Shown here: positions 1-12,600 of the stretch, one piece after another
How the letters are laid out: each line of letters starts with the position of its first letter
Position numbering within the stretch: position 1 is the first letter of the stretch
NCBI RefSeq assembly: GCF_023343835.1
Contig: NC_064447.1
Span: 2,046,001 to 2,110,000 of the forward strand
Direction: 5' to 3'
Source of the DNA: Lagopus muta
Taxonomy: Eukaryota > Chordata > Aves > Galliformes > Phasianidae
Length of the DNA stretch: 64,000 nt
Made by a program: the position numbers and the translations under genes
The notes under the pieces: generated by a model
Database searches by the model: none
Told to the model about the DNA's origin: nothing
The model's input: only the letters and a program-made list of their open reading frames with translations

Positions 1-1749
1 ACCTCACCGCCTCCCGGTAGGCGGGTAGGAATCCTATTCCTCTCCCTGCAGCAGGGATGGCACGGCCCAGGGCTGGGGATCTGGGTGAGTCCTGTAGTTG
101 GGAAATGCATCTGTCGGTCTCGTGGATGCACCCACACCCTCAGGGACAGCCCACGGGCACAGCTCTCGGGCACTATCGAGGCAGCCCCGGAAAAAGATTG
201 AGAATTAAAGGCTTGGCACGCTCAGCATTGCTTTGGAGTGACTGTGCAGGATATGCCTGAGCCAAAAGTCTTCTGCTTGACAGCTCCTGGCTCGATGACA
301 GTGTCCTGGAGAGGCACAACCTCTGCCTGCACAGCTGTCGCTGCGGGGGTTCTGTCACCATGCACCCCCATGGCCTGGATATCTGTGGGGTGCTCTGCTT
401 TATGCCCATGGACAAAGTGTCTCCAAAGGTTTTGGGTAAAAGGCATCACACCTGGCACCAAAATGTGCCTGGTGCTGCATCCCCAAAGTGCCACGGTGTC
501 TCCTGGTGCTTGGCTGTGCTGCCCCACTCCCTCTGCTCCTTAGGCTGACAGGCAGGAGGTGGAAGGAGAAGGTCTTGGTGAACAAAAATCCCCAATAAGT
601 GCAAATTGTCCTCTTCTGTCCTCTTCTGGGCTGCTCACTGCCAAGCCAACCTGGCAGCTCTAGGATTTTTCTGCCCAAGGGCATCTCTCTGCAATGCATC
701 TCCAGTTGTGCCAGCAGGGAAATCCTGGGCATGGTCCCCTTGTGCTGGCAGGGACACGGCAGGGACAGTCCCCTAGTGCTGGCATGGACATCCTGGGGAC
801 AGTCCCTGCGCTGCCATACAGCCACGCTGGGCTTTGATCTGAGCCTAGCACAGCATGGCATGCAGAGGGCAAGCAGATGGGCATCAAACTGACAGAGCAG
901 CACAGGGGGCACCTGGCACACTCCAGCCATCACACATCACATCCAGCCACACACACATTGGTGATGACAGTCACATCACCACCGGGGCACCCCAAGGTCC
1001 CCAACCTCCCCAGGCCGGTGCAGCAGCCGCTCCCAGGGCTGGCGCAATTCGGGGCCGGGCAGTGCTGGGTGTGCTCCCCAGCATGAGTTCCTACAGCTGG
1101 GAGGGGTGATGGCACAGTTTGCCAAAAGCACTCATGGTGTCGGGGTGCCGTGGCCACTCGGGGCTGGGCTGCTCTCCCCGACTCACCCATTGGGATTGCT
1201 AAGGGCGGTGTCACCACCCTGGAACGGGTGACACTGAGTGGGGACTTTGAGGACAGCGAGGTTCTGCTCTGGATCACAAGGCATCCAGCGTTCCTTATGC
1301 AGCACTTCCACCTCCTTCCTCCCAAGGGGTGCCCCAGGGGTGCATTCCACGCACGGACCCCCAAACGGTTCCGGGGAGCTGCTGGGTGCTGCCTGCCCTG
1401 CCCCATCCTCGGTGGCGGAAGCTGTGCATTATCTCCCTCGCCCATCGGAGGCAGCTGCTCTGGGTGCACCCTGTGCACATATTTATGCAGATGTGAACAT
1501 GACACCCCGGAAATTCGCAGCCTTTACATCGCAGGCCGGGAGCTGTGTGACCTTTCAGCATCTCCTAAGCGCTTGGCCCCACATCCAGAGCTATGGCCCC
1601 ATGCAGAGGGGACGCCACCATCCACCAGGACTCACCATCGCCCTGGTCTCCCCATGCCAAGCCCAGCACGGACTCCCCTGAGCCCTCCTCAGTGGCTGCT
1701 CTGGGTGTAACTGCCACCACCCCAGGTGACAACGTGTATCCCCTGCTCC

Positions 1750-1920
1750 GTACTGAGAGAGTGAGGAAGAGCCGAATTTAATTTACTCCCTGCTTCATTT
1801 CCAAGCCAAATGAGTCAGAGCCACAGCCGCACACGCTGCTTTGTTTTTCTTGGCTGATAGCACTCACTTTTGATCCATGTTTGTTCAATATTTAACTCTC
1901 ATAGTGACACTTTGACTCAA
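1750..1920. promoter_or_regulatory. Candidate distal enhancer of PPL (AP-1 and FOX motifs)
   Basis: A block of roughly 170 bases is clearly more AT-rich than the GC-rich DNA around it. It contains a perfect AP-1 site, TGAGTCA, at 1,811-1,817, and forkhead-like TGTTTGT near 1,878. Periplakin is an epithelial gene, and AP-1 drives many cornified-envelope genes. The enhancer role is inferred from motifs and composition only. Confidence 0.3.
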
Positions 1921-2689
1921 ACCAGGCAGCAGGAAGGCCACTCCCCACCCCCCCACACCCCACGCTGCTGGGACAGGAGCGTGGCTTGGCTCCAGAGCAG
2001 CTCACTTGCTGTGTTTCCTTTGCTTCCTGCAGGTGGACAAATCCCTGCACTCAGTTCTCCAGCACCGCAGCCTTGAGCCCCATGGAGGATGGAGCAGATG
2101 GGTCATGGGGTGATTCCAGAGCAAAAACCACCTCCAATGGGGATGAGGTTTCGGGGCCAGCTGGGAACGGGCTGGGCTGCATTCCTGCCCGGGTGGGGGC
2201 TGCAGGAGGAAGCAGCAATGCCGAGATGTCCCCGTGCCCTGCAACCCTGCACAGAAACTCCCTGCAGCCCCAAACCCACATGAGTGGCTTCGAGCACAGC
2301 TGTCAACGTTTCCACCCTGAAAATCAGCGAGGTTTGGGCTGGACAGATTTGTTTGTTTTGTTCCACTGCGTGTCTCAGCTTTTGGAAGATACTTCCAAAT
2401 TTTTTGGCCCACACCTTCCCAGTCAGAAAGAAACCCTTCAGCCTCAGAGAAAACTCTGCGTGGGGAAACACCGCTGGGGCTGAACATCTCCATGGGGAGA
2501 GTGGGTCCCAGAAATGCCCAAATGCTGTGGGATGTGCTGGGGCCATGCTGATCCAAAAGGTGCATGGGGAAAAGCATTGCCACAATGTTTTCCTATTAAC
2601 CTGAACCACTGAGACCCAAAACCTTCCCGAATTACCCCAGGATGTGGTTGCATGGAAAAGTGGGGTGGGGTAAGATGTGTTGAAATTGA

Positions 2690-2862
2690 GTGGGATGGGG
2701 TGGGGTAGGATGAGGTGGGATGGATGGGGTGGGATGGGATGGAGTGGGATGGGATGGGATGGGATGGGATGCAGTGGGATGCAGTGGGATGGGATGGGAT
2801 GCAGTGGGATGGGATGGGATGCAGTGGGATACTTCGGCACATAATGGGATGCAGTGGGACTC
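2690..2862. repeat. GGGAT minisatellite with 20-base higher-order unit
   Basis: The plus strand is built from GGGAT pentamers, with a pure run of five at 2,746-2,770. From 2,771 the pentamers are interspersed with GCAGT, so the array becomes a 20-base unit (GCAGT followed by three GGGAT) that recurs at 2,781 and 2,801. Four spaced GGG runs make the plus strand a strong G-quadruplex candidate. Confidence 0.9.
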
Positions 2863-5084
2863 TGTGGCACTAAGGTGCCAGCAGGGGACCAGACAACAGC
2901 ACCCAGGAGCCCTCTGTCCCCATGTCATCACCAAACCCTATTCTGGGGGGCCAGCGCTGGGCTGCCTGTGCTGGGCACGGTGCAGGGTGGAGCAGTGAGG
3001 GCTCGGTTGGGTGTGGGAGCAGCTCCAGAGAAGGGCTTGCCAAGAAAATGCAATCACGTTGCATAAAACGTGCTCTGCTCCCCTCCCGCAGCGGTGGCTC
3101 AAGAGCTGCTCACCCTGGTTAAGTCAATATTGCCACATCGCTGCCTCCACTGGAGTGCTGCCTCCATGGAGGGGCTCCAGGGGTGCTCCAGCACCACAAG
3201 GACGGAGCTCCAACCCCAGCATGAGCTTCACAGTGCTGGGATTTCGGTGGGTTTTCCTCTTTCTGCTTTATGACCCACAGGAGCAGATCAGCACCTGAGC
3301 ATTGGCACAGATCCCCTGTGCCCAGATTTGACATCAGCTCCAATTTTGTCCCGCCTGTTGCTGAGCTGGGCAGGCAATGGGAGCTGCTGCATGGGCAAAG
3401 CTGCAGAAGTGATCATTTGGAAAATAAAAGCCCCATTGTGATGGGCAAGCACAGCTTGCAGGGAGGAAACCACAATGTGGGATGTGCTGTGCTGTGGGCA
3501 TCCCTTGCTGCTTCAAGCACAGCTTGGAGGCAACCTGGACCCGGCAATCAGTGGGCACAGGGGCATTCCAGGCCTGAGGCATTATGCTCTGTGCATCCCC
3601 ATGGGCAGAACTTGGTCAAAGGGACCGAAAACTAAGGCTGCTAAGGCTGCTGTCACCCCCAGACCACAGCTCTCATGTGCAGCTCAGCAGTGCAGGCACA
3701 GAGTGGGGCTGGGAGCCTGTCCCCATGGCACAGCATAACCCAAAGCTGTGCTCTGATCCTAAGCCAACAAACAGGCTGAACACCTGGGCAGTCGGCACAA
3801 ACCGCAGCTTCCCACTCCAGCGGGGCGTCTCACCGCTCCACATTTCAGGGAGCAGCTGCAGTTTTTGTGGCTTTCAAAGGCATCCGTGCACCAAAATGAG
3901 CCACGGGAGAGATGCGGGGAGATTAGGGGGATTAAGGCTGCGGAGCTGCAAGGATCTGCCCTGTGAAAACCCTTCAGTGGGCAAAGGCAGCCGCTCGGAA
4001 ACCCCTCGCTGTGCTGAGCTTAGAGGGGTTTGTGGCTGGCAGAGCTGGGAGAGACCACTCCCTGCGTGCCCAGGAATGTGCTGCTGCAAGATAGCAGGAG
4101 TATGAAAGCACAAGAGCTCCTAGAGCAAACAGAAGCATGCAGAGCTTCACGTGGTTACACACAAGGATCTCAGCTAGGTCTTGCCCTCCTCTTCCCCCCC
4201 CCCCTGTCCCCCATCCCCAGCTTGGAATGGAGCAGGGCAGGGGATGGGGGATGGCACGCATAGAGATGGACCAAGCCTTCGGATGAGCTGTGGGGCACTG
4301 GGCAGTACCGGGTGAATACTGAGGAGGAGAAAGGACACAAAAGCCGTGAAGCCAGCAGTGTCCCCACTGTGGCTGCCCATAGGGATCCCACACACTGATC
4401 ACAAAGCCCTGCAGCCCAACAAAGCCACGTCCCACGGTTTTGGGGAGCACCTGCCCGTCCCCAAATTGCACCCCATTCCCTCACACATACACTTACCTTG
4501 TGCTGCCTCTGCTGGCACCCGCTGCCCAGCTGGGTGATGCTGGCCTCACCTGGGTCCTGTTGTGCTCCAGAGGACGGATGGAGGCTCTGAGCCGTCCCCA
4601 CTGCAGGGACTGAGTGGCCCCACAGAGCGGTGCGACGCAAGCGGGGGATCAGGATCAATAGGTCACAGCGTGCACTGACGTGCCCCCAGAAAGAAAATCA
4701 GCAGAGGATTTGGGGCTGGTGGGGAGGCTACAATCACGTATTCAGGCCTTTAATCCCATATGGGCACAAAATCCTGGGATAAAAATGCCAGAGCCGCTCC
4801 TAATTGCTGACTGCTGTGCGCCGGCGGGTGGGTGAACAAAACCTCTTAGGTGACAGTGGGCCGAGGACAGACACCCTGCTGCCTTCCTGCCTGCTGTGTG
4901 GGCACAGCCTGGTGTCAAGATGGGAAGGATACACCCAGGCCAGTGGGCACCCTGGGGTCAGCATCCCTAAAAAAAGCAGCACGTGGGTGGTGCTGTGCCC
5001 TGGGGAGGGAAGCAGAGGCACTTTGGCTGCTCCCTACTCTGCCTGGGTTGCAGCTCTTGGGGGACTTCCCAATCAGTGGGTTTG

Positions 5085-6265
5085 TAGCAGGCTGCACGGT
5101 ACAGTAACACGTAGGAGGGAAGGGATGTTTCCAAAGGGACCTGGATGGGGTGGAGTGTTGAGCATGTAGGAACTTCATAGGATTCAACATGGCCAAGTGC
5201 AAGGGAACACGTGGGATGAACAACCCAAAGCACAGACACGAACTGGGTGATGAGCAGCCCTGTAGTAGAAGGACTTGGTTGGAGGTATAAGCAGGCAGTG
5301 TGGAGACCTGGCTCACCCAAAGCAGCATGGCCAGCAGGGCAGGAAGGGGATGGTTCCCTCTGCTCCGCTCCCCGAGCCCCCATCTGTGCATGCAGAACAG
5401 GGACATGGGGCTGTTGGAGGAGGGTTGGAGGAGGCCACAAGGATCAAAGAACTGTACAGTGGCACTGGTAGGAAGGAACCTGGGATCACCCAGTTCCAAT
5501 CCCCTGCAGTCAGCAGGGTTACTGACTGATAGATCAGGCTGAGGTAGCTGAGGCTACCCAGGGCTCCATTTGTAGCCATTGGCACCTCCAGGGATGGGCA
5601 CCCCCAGCTCTGAACAGCAGTGCCAGAGCCTCACTGCCCTCCGGGTGAAGAATTTCCCCCTAACATCTGACCTAAATTTCCCCCTCTTTTAGTTTAAAGC
5701 CATTCCTCCTTGTCCTATCAGTATGAGACCATGTAAAAAGTTGTTCCCTTCCTGTTCATAATCTCCTTTTAGTACTGAATGGCCACATTGAGGTCTGCAC
5801 GGAGCTCTCTCCATGCTGCACACTCTTGGCTCCTCAGCCTGTCTCCATAGCAGAAGTGCTCCAACCTCCGAGCATCCCTGTGTCCTCCTCTGGCCCCTGG
5901 TCCCAACCTTGCTGTGCTGGGCCACAGGCATGGATGCAGCACTGCAGGTGGGGGCTCCTGAGAGCAGAACAGGGAGGGACAATCTCTGCTATAGGAATAG
6001 CCGAGGGCTGCAGGCATTGAGCCTGGGGGAGGCAAGGCTCCAGGGTTGGGGGGGCTGCAGCAATGCCCAGTGCCTACAGGTACAGTAAAATGGGAAGGGA
6101 CTCCGTGTCAGGGGGGTGCAGCGATAGGACAAGGGGGAACGGTTTTAAACTAAGAGAAGGGAACTTTAGGTTGGACGTGAGGAGGAAATTCTTCACCCAC
6201 AGGGCTGCGAGGCGCTGGCACTGCTGAGCAGAGCTGGGGGTTCCCATCCCTGCAGGTGTCCACGG
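5085..6265 (+). mobile_element. CR1 LINE fragment (ORF2 C-terminus and 3' UTR), split by an insertion
   Basis: The DNA at about 5,085-5,445 resembles the end of CR1 ORF2. A frame near 5,180-5,260 reads like the reverse-transcriptase tail that follows the FNxAKCK motif. The matching downstream part resumes at about 5,935 and runs into CR1 3' UTR-like sequence at 6,100-6,265 (gataggacaagggg..., gaggaggaaattcttcac...). The two halves are interrupted by a minus-oriented CR1. The element is degenerate and noncoding. Confidence 0.75.
5455..5930 (-). mobile_element. CR1 LINE 3' fragment nested in another CR1
   Basis: Read on the minus strand this is a CR1 3' UTR. Typical plus-strand landmarks are the 'cacctccagggatgggca' block near 5,583, the 'gggtgaagaatttc' block near 5,642 and the 'ttgtcctatcagtatgag' block near 5,709. 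It lies inside a plus-oriented CR1 and therefore inserted later. Confidence 0.8.
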
Positions 6266-6329
6266 CCACGGACGGGGCTTTGTGCCCCAGGTACCCGTGC
6301 CTACTGCACAAGGTGGGCTGCGATTCCCC

Positions 6330-6665
6330 TCCCTTCACCCCCCTTCCTCCCCCCCCCCGAGCAGCACAGGAGCACAGGAGCACACAGGAACCCCCTCCGG
6401 GCTCCTCCCTTCCACTCCCAGTCCCGGCTCCGCTCCCCGGGAGGGCAGAGGCAGCCGCAGCCCCGTCCCCGCCTCCCTCCCTGGGCCCGGCCCCGCCGCC
6501 GCCGTTCCCGGCTCTCAGAGGGCTCCCGTCGGCAGCGGGGGAAGAGCAGGCGGAGAGCGGGCGGCGGCCGGGGACGCGATGCACTCGCTGTTCAGGAAGC
6601 GCAACAAAGGGAAGTACAGCCCGTCGGTGCAGAAGAAGAGGTGAGAGTCCCCGCAGCGGTACCGA
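6330..6665 (+). promoter_or_regulatory. PPL: PPL CpG-island promoter and 5' UTR
   Basis: The DNA around the first coding exon of PPL is strongly GC- and CpG-rich, with no TATA box near the start codon. The transcription start is not visible but should lie within about 100-200 bases upstream of the ATG at 6,579. The CR1 3' UTR fragment ends only about 65 bases before this block. Confidence 0.6.
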
Positions 6666-9600
6666 GAGCCCCCAGCCCCAGGTTGGCTTCTGCCGGGTGC
6701 TCCCATCCCACCCGGTGCTGCGGTTTGTGGGGCAGCCCCGAGCACCCCCAGCTGCGAGCACCCCAGGATGTGGGCACCCCGCGGCATAAGCACCCCCAGG
6801 TTGGGGTGTCCCCGTCTGCAGAGCCCCTCAGCGCAAGGTTTGGGCGTCCCAAAGTGCAGGTTACCCCCGGGGGAGGGCAGCCCGCGGTTTGGACCCCCCA
6901 GGTGTGAGCACCCTCCGGTGCCGTCCCCAGAGTATGGGATGGCATTCCTTGGCTGGATGTGACCGTCCCCTCCACAGCACTGTGGGCAGGTGCCTTCACC
7001 ATCCCAGTGTGTGCCAGGTGAGATCCCAGAGCGGAACATGGGGTAAAAAGTCTTCAGCCTTCGTTAGCGTTTTCTAAGGATCAATTATTCCCTCTATTCT
7101 CTCTGGGTTTTGTTTTCTTTTTGGGTTTTTTTTTTTTTTTTTCCTTCTCAACTCTATTGGTGTGAGAGCGTGCTTCAGTTGTCTTGGTTATAAAACCAAC
7201 CATCAGACAGATGCAGTTAAAATGGAAATCAATGGGGAATTCCCCTCCGAGGAGGCACGGCTGTGCTCTGGGCTGCAGCATTCACTGCGTGCCGTGGGCA
7301 GACGGGATGTATCCCCAACGTGCTCAGTGCTGGGATCGGTTTAGCAGGGCTCATCCTTGTTGGTCTCTGCGTTTAGGAGGAGCCCCCAAGGGGAGGATGC
7401 TGCTGCCTCAGTCTGGGAGTGTGGTGAGCACTCAGGTGCTGCTGGGCTCTCCCTGTTTGGGGCCAGGCACCTCTCACCCTGGGGAGGGCTGACAGGAGGA
7501 GATGGGGTGGCCCTGAGCCCCCCCACAGCCCCATTCAAGCGGTCCCATTGCCAAAGAAAGGTGCCAACACCCTGCTGTGGGGCTGCGGCACTCTGAAGGC
7601 TGCAAGCCAGGCTGGTCCCTTATTTTTAGGCTGGATTGTGCTGGGGCCACAGTGCTGCTCCCCCCCCCCCCCCCATCCCACCTCCCCCCTGCACCCCTTC
7701 TTGCTTTGGACGCAGCCAAGAGGGGGCTGTGCCCATTAGCCCCAATTTGTTCAATCCTGCGTTGGAGTTTACAAACAGCTGCGCAGGCAGGGAACACTCC
7801 CACTGTGGGGAAACTTCCTCACCATCGGGATGGGGACGCCGGCGCCCGACCGGTTGAACCACTCATGGGAGAAGGCAGTGGAAGACAGCAGGCAGCCGCC
7901 CCGTCCTGCGCTCCGGGCAGTGCCAGGCTCCCAGCCAGCACGGGAGGTACTGAGCAGCACTGCTAACATCAGCCCAGCAGCGGGCTGTAGGCAGGAATGG
8001 GGGTCTCAACACGGTGGGAGTTCCTCCAACCTTTGTGCAGCGCTTTGGAGAGGCGGCGATGCCGTGCTGAGGGTGCTCGGTGCCAGGGTGCCGCGGTGAC
8101 CGAGGCTTGGCAGCAGCACAGTGGCATGGCACCAAGCCGGTAATGGTTTGGCGAGTGCAAGGTTGTGCTGGAGCTGTGCCCAGCAGTGTTGTGGAAGGAG
8201 GAGATCGCTGCCCAGGCCGCCTGTGGAGCAGCAGGTCACATCCTGCGGTGGGTCACAGCCCCGCCAGGAGCCTCTCCCCCTGTCCCTGTGTTTAATCCTG
8301 GGGAGGATGTGGGGTGCACACGGCATGGCAGGACCTTGATGTGCCAGCCTCAGCAGCGCCCGGTTGCTCCTGCAGAACATCCCTGCCACCCAGCTCTGGG
8401 TGCCCATCCTCTGGCACTTCCATTTGCAGGCAGTGCTCCGTGGTTTTGTCTTCCTGCTGCGCAAATGTATGGGGCCTGTTTTGTAGGAATGTCCTCATCC
8501 CCTTTCTATCCCTCCAAAAAGAGAGCAGGAAGAAGGGCACAGCTGCGGGAGCCTTCAGAAAGCTCCAGTCCGGCTGCCAGGGCTGGGTGTGCCAGGAGAG
8601 GCATTGCTGGAGGTGCGGCATGTGTATGTTTATCTTATTAGATTTATTTTTAAGAAGAGCCCAGCGCCAACCACGCACAGGTGCCAGAGGTCCCACATCC
8701 CGAGAAGGCAGAGTAGCCATGTCATATGGGAGAACATCCCAGATCCTCCCCTGCTCCCTTTCCCACACCCCAAAACCAGGAGGTGCTTTACGAAAGGAGC
8801 TCAGGAGGCGAACAACGCAGATCAGTCTGGTCCTGGAGGAGCGACTGTGGGAGATCACCCGTGGGGAGGGTGGCTCTGGAGGCTCAGGCATGTCCCCAAA
8901 GGGGGTCCCCACTCCGGAGAGACCCCACACCCCCTGCCTGGCCCAGCCTCTGACATTGGAACTGGAGGCTCAGGGGTGGGGGGGACCTGGCTGTGGGGCT
9001 GGCACCCATTTCCAGAGGCTGTTTTGCAGGGTTGGAGTCAGCAGGACTGAATAGACAACCGGTGAGTCAGGGCGCTGCTCTGTATTTATAGCACAGCGAG
9101 CCTCGCCATCGCCTGCCCTATTTTTGCTTTAATTTCCATGCACATTACAATAACATATCACCATTAATACAGGGGAAGATAAACACAACCGAAACAAGGC
9201 GGGCTGAGCCTGGCTGCCTGCTGGCCCTAATGTGTGCTGTGACTTTGGAGCCAGGTTTTGGCCTCCCCCAAATGGAAGGTATGCTGGCTGTAGCCCGGCC
9301 CTCTGCTCTGCCCCCATCCCACACCAGCAGCGCCGTTATATGGCACAGAGGCACTGCGGAGGGAGTGCTGTGCATAGGGTGGTTGCAGCTTCCCATGAGA
9401 GCAGGGTGCAGGGTGGCACCTGGCTGTGGGTCCCATTCTCAGGGGTCGTGTGCTCTGCTCTGTGTGAGCACTCCCTCGTTTTAGGGGTGTGGGTGAAATC
9501 TCCTCCTTGTTTGAAAAAGAGAACATTTGGAGAAATCCCAGTGCGCCGCTGCAGTCCTGCCCTCATCCCACACACCCACACCTGTGTGGGGTGTTTGCTG

Positions 9601-12600
9601 CAGGGAGTGTTATCAGCAAAGGCATGGACTGATAGGAGGAGAGAAGGAAACAGAGGGGCCACATCACTGCAAGGTGCAAATTATGGCACAAGGCAGAGAG
9701 CTGAGCGGGCGCACAATCTTTGCTCAGGGCAAAGCAGGAGGAGTGGGGGGGTTTGCCGGGCTGGAGGTGCTGGCCTGGCAGGGGAGATCCAGGCAGAAGG
9801 TTGGTTTGGAGCTCAGTTCTGTTTGGCACCATCTCTTCAGCATCACCACGTCGGCCCGAAAAGCTGGGAAGAGGGGGTTCCCTCCTGCTGTGGATGCTCG
9901 CGTACCCTGCAGCATCTCGGGGCTCTTTTGGGGAACGCCCGAGTGGCTGCTGCCAGCTCTCAGCAAAGCTGGAGCTCTCCCAAGCACGGTGAGCCAGGGC
10001 AAAAGCATCTCCTCTCCCTGAAGAGCAGAGAGCGGCTCCAAAGCTTTGAGCAACAGCCGGTCAGGCACGGAGCAGCTGCCTCCTCCCTGCTCCCCAGCTG
10101 GGAAAACCCAGAGCAAACCCTCCCCATGTGCTGGAATCGGCCTGGCCCTCCACTCCAGAACAGAAACAGAGCCATTGTCAAACACAGCCTGTCACGAACT
10201 TTATCATTTTTTCCTTCACAATCAGAAAACTCTTTGGAAATGTTTGAGTTCTTCAGCAATGGCAAAGCCTGTTTTTCCAGGGATTTTTTTTTCTTTTTCT
10301 TTTTTTCTCCCGTTTTCAAACAAAGCCCTCTCTATCTGGGCTTTGCCTCTCCCTTCCCTCTGCAGGCTCCTTGCTGTGGCCATGCCCCGAGCACTTGGGT
10401 CCTCCTGCAGCAGTTGGCTCTGTGTCCCATCCCAGTGAGTGCTCTGGAGCCCCTCTGCCTTTCCTCCTCCCTCCCAGTCTGGTTCAAATGCTGCCCCTGT
10501 GTGTTCGAGTGGCAATTTCTGGAGGATTGGGCAAACCTCTGGCACAGGAGAACGGGCAGTGCCAGTGCCCCTGTTGCATTCTGCATGCAGGGATGCTCCT
10601 GGCAGGGGCTGGTAGCACCTCCTTCTCTCTGGGTGCTGATGCCACAGAGAGATGGGCTTTGCTGGTGCAGATTCCCTCAAGCAAGCCAAGAGACCAGCTT
10701 GGAAAACTCCAATCACTGTGGATCCCAAGCTGAATTTTATTTCCCTTGTGCAATCTGGACATTTCTACATCACAATCAAAACTGGAACTCAGAAAACTCC
10801 ATAATTCTGTCTTTCGGGCTGGCTTTTCCATCCGTGCTACAGATCCTTAAAGATTCATCCCTGGGATCCCACTTCCATCACGGGGCAGGCATGCAGGGCA
10901 GCAAGATGCTCAGCCCTGCAGAGCACTGATGGATGCAGCCACCGCCCTGCTCTGCGCCCTGCTGATGACACAGCATCTGTATAAAGAAAAGCCAGTGCAA
11001 AGCCTGCCCTGCTGTGCTGGAATCTCTCAGGGGAAGTGGGACCTGCTGTCAGTGTGTGGGGCAGGGCTTGAGGTGAGGAGCAATGAGCCCAGAGCTTTTT
11101 GTCCTATTGAAAGAGATGACACGTGTGGCAGATGGGGACCTGTCCCAAAACTCAGCATCAATGCCAGGAGCTCGGCCAGACCCAGCAGGCTGAGCTCCTC
11201 TTCCCCAGCACTGCACTGGGAAGGCAGCAAGCCACGAGCAGCCTCACCCCAAGGACACTGGAGGTGTTGAAGGCCAGGTTGGATGGGGCCTTGGGCAGCC
11301 TGCTCTGGTATTAAATGTGGAGGTTGGTGGCCCTGTGGCAGGAGGATTGGAGCTTCATGATCCTTGAGGCCCCTTCCAACCTGGGCCATTCTGTGATTCT
11401 GTGACCCTGCATTGCTCCCAGTGGGACCAGCTGCTATTCCCACTCTCTGCATCCCGTCACCAGGATGCCCACATCCCCAGTAGGGGACTGCTGTCATTTT
11501 CCCATTGCAGCCAGGAAGCTGCAACTCACCTTATAGTGCTGCTCCCACCTGGGCTGTGGTCCACAGCTTGTGCAGGAGACACAAGGGCACACCGAGCAGC
11601 AGCTCTAACGGAGATCAGCCTTTCCACACGCCGTATAACAATTAATTCTGCTTCCACGTGATGAGATCATTAAGGCTTGTTATCTCCACTCGGTAAATGA
11701 TTGGGATTAGAGTGAGCCAAGTTTCAGCCCTTATAGCAGGACCAGCTCTGGGCTCTGCGACTGTTTGGGAGCATGAAGCACGTGGGAGTGTGGTGGTGTT
11801 GGTGCTGGGGGGATGCAGCCCTGAGCTCTGCCCACAGGCTGGCCAGAGCCTCACATCCCATCAGCACACTGCAGCCAAAGTGATGAAATGTTTAAAGTAA
11901 GCATGGCGATGCAGAAGCTGTGGCACAGGGTGTTCTGGACATTAATAGAAGTGTTGGCTCCAGCTCAGCTGTCCCTGCTGGGAACATTTGGCTAACCCCA
12001 CACAATTCCTTGCTGATGCAAAGCAAAGCAGACGACGGGCCCTGCGCACAGCCACCAGAGAGGCTTGCATCCTGAGCACATAGAGAAGGGAAGAAGGAAT
12101 CCTGCCTGGCAGGAGCCGGAGTGCACATGCCCAGATGCAGCGGGCGCCATCCCATTGCCTTTTATTTGCTCTAAACGGTGCACACCTCCCTGCAGAGCTG
12201 CTATCTGCAGAGGGAGGCAGGGTGCTCTGTGTCAGGGTGTGAGCAGCACTCCTGCCCTGCGCCCTGGCTTCAGCCATGGCATTGCTCCCATCGAGAAGCC
12301 CCGGCCACCACCCCCATGCTGGCAGCACGGCTGCGTGTTTTGGAAAGTGTTAGAAAGGCAGCAGTGAGTCACACACAGCTGCAAGGCCTGGCGAGCTCGG
12401 CTGGCCCCCAGCCATGCGGTGGGGCCACGGCGTGCTGAAAGGAGCCCCCTGGGATGTGGCCCCTCTGCATGGGCACCTGCAGCGTGGTGAGCTCCTCTCC
12501 CTTTTCTCCTTCCCCAGCATCTCCAGCAAAGAGCTGACCGAGCTCATCGAGCGCCTGCAGAAAAATGCCGACCAAGTGGAGAAGAACATCGTGGAGACTG

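Larger units (their letters stand above)
1..5080. other. Intergenic DNA upstream of PPL, no gene seen
   Basis: I see no reading frame here with a recognisable protein family or a chain of exons with agreeing phases. The open frames on both strands overlap one another and have the tryptophan-, cysteine- and histidine-rich composition of translated GC-rich noncoding DNA. The stretch holds a pentamer minisatellite at about 2,690-2,860, short C-runs near 4,195, and an AT-rich block with an AP-1 site at about 1,750-1,920. The human neighbour on this side of PPL is SEC14L5, from memory; none of it is visible, so it is either farther left or elsewhere in this genome. Confidence 0.6.

Noticed and set aside
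2103-2870. Minus-strand frames reading repeated HPIPSHPI, and plus-strand GWDGMGWD
   Set aside because: Translations of the GGGAT minisatellite, not proteins.
5313-6100. Frames in the CR1 nest that look like short proteins
   Set aside because: They fall in degenerate CR1 sequence.
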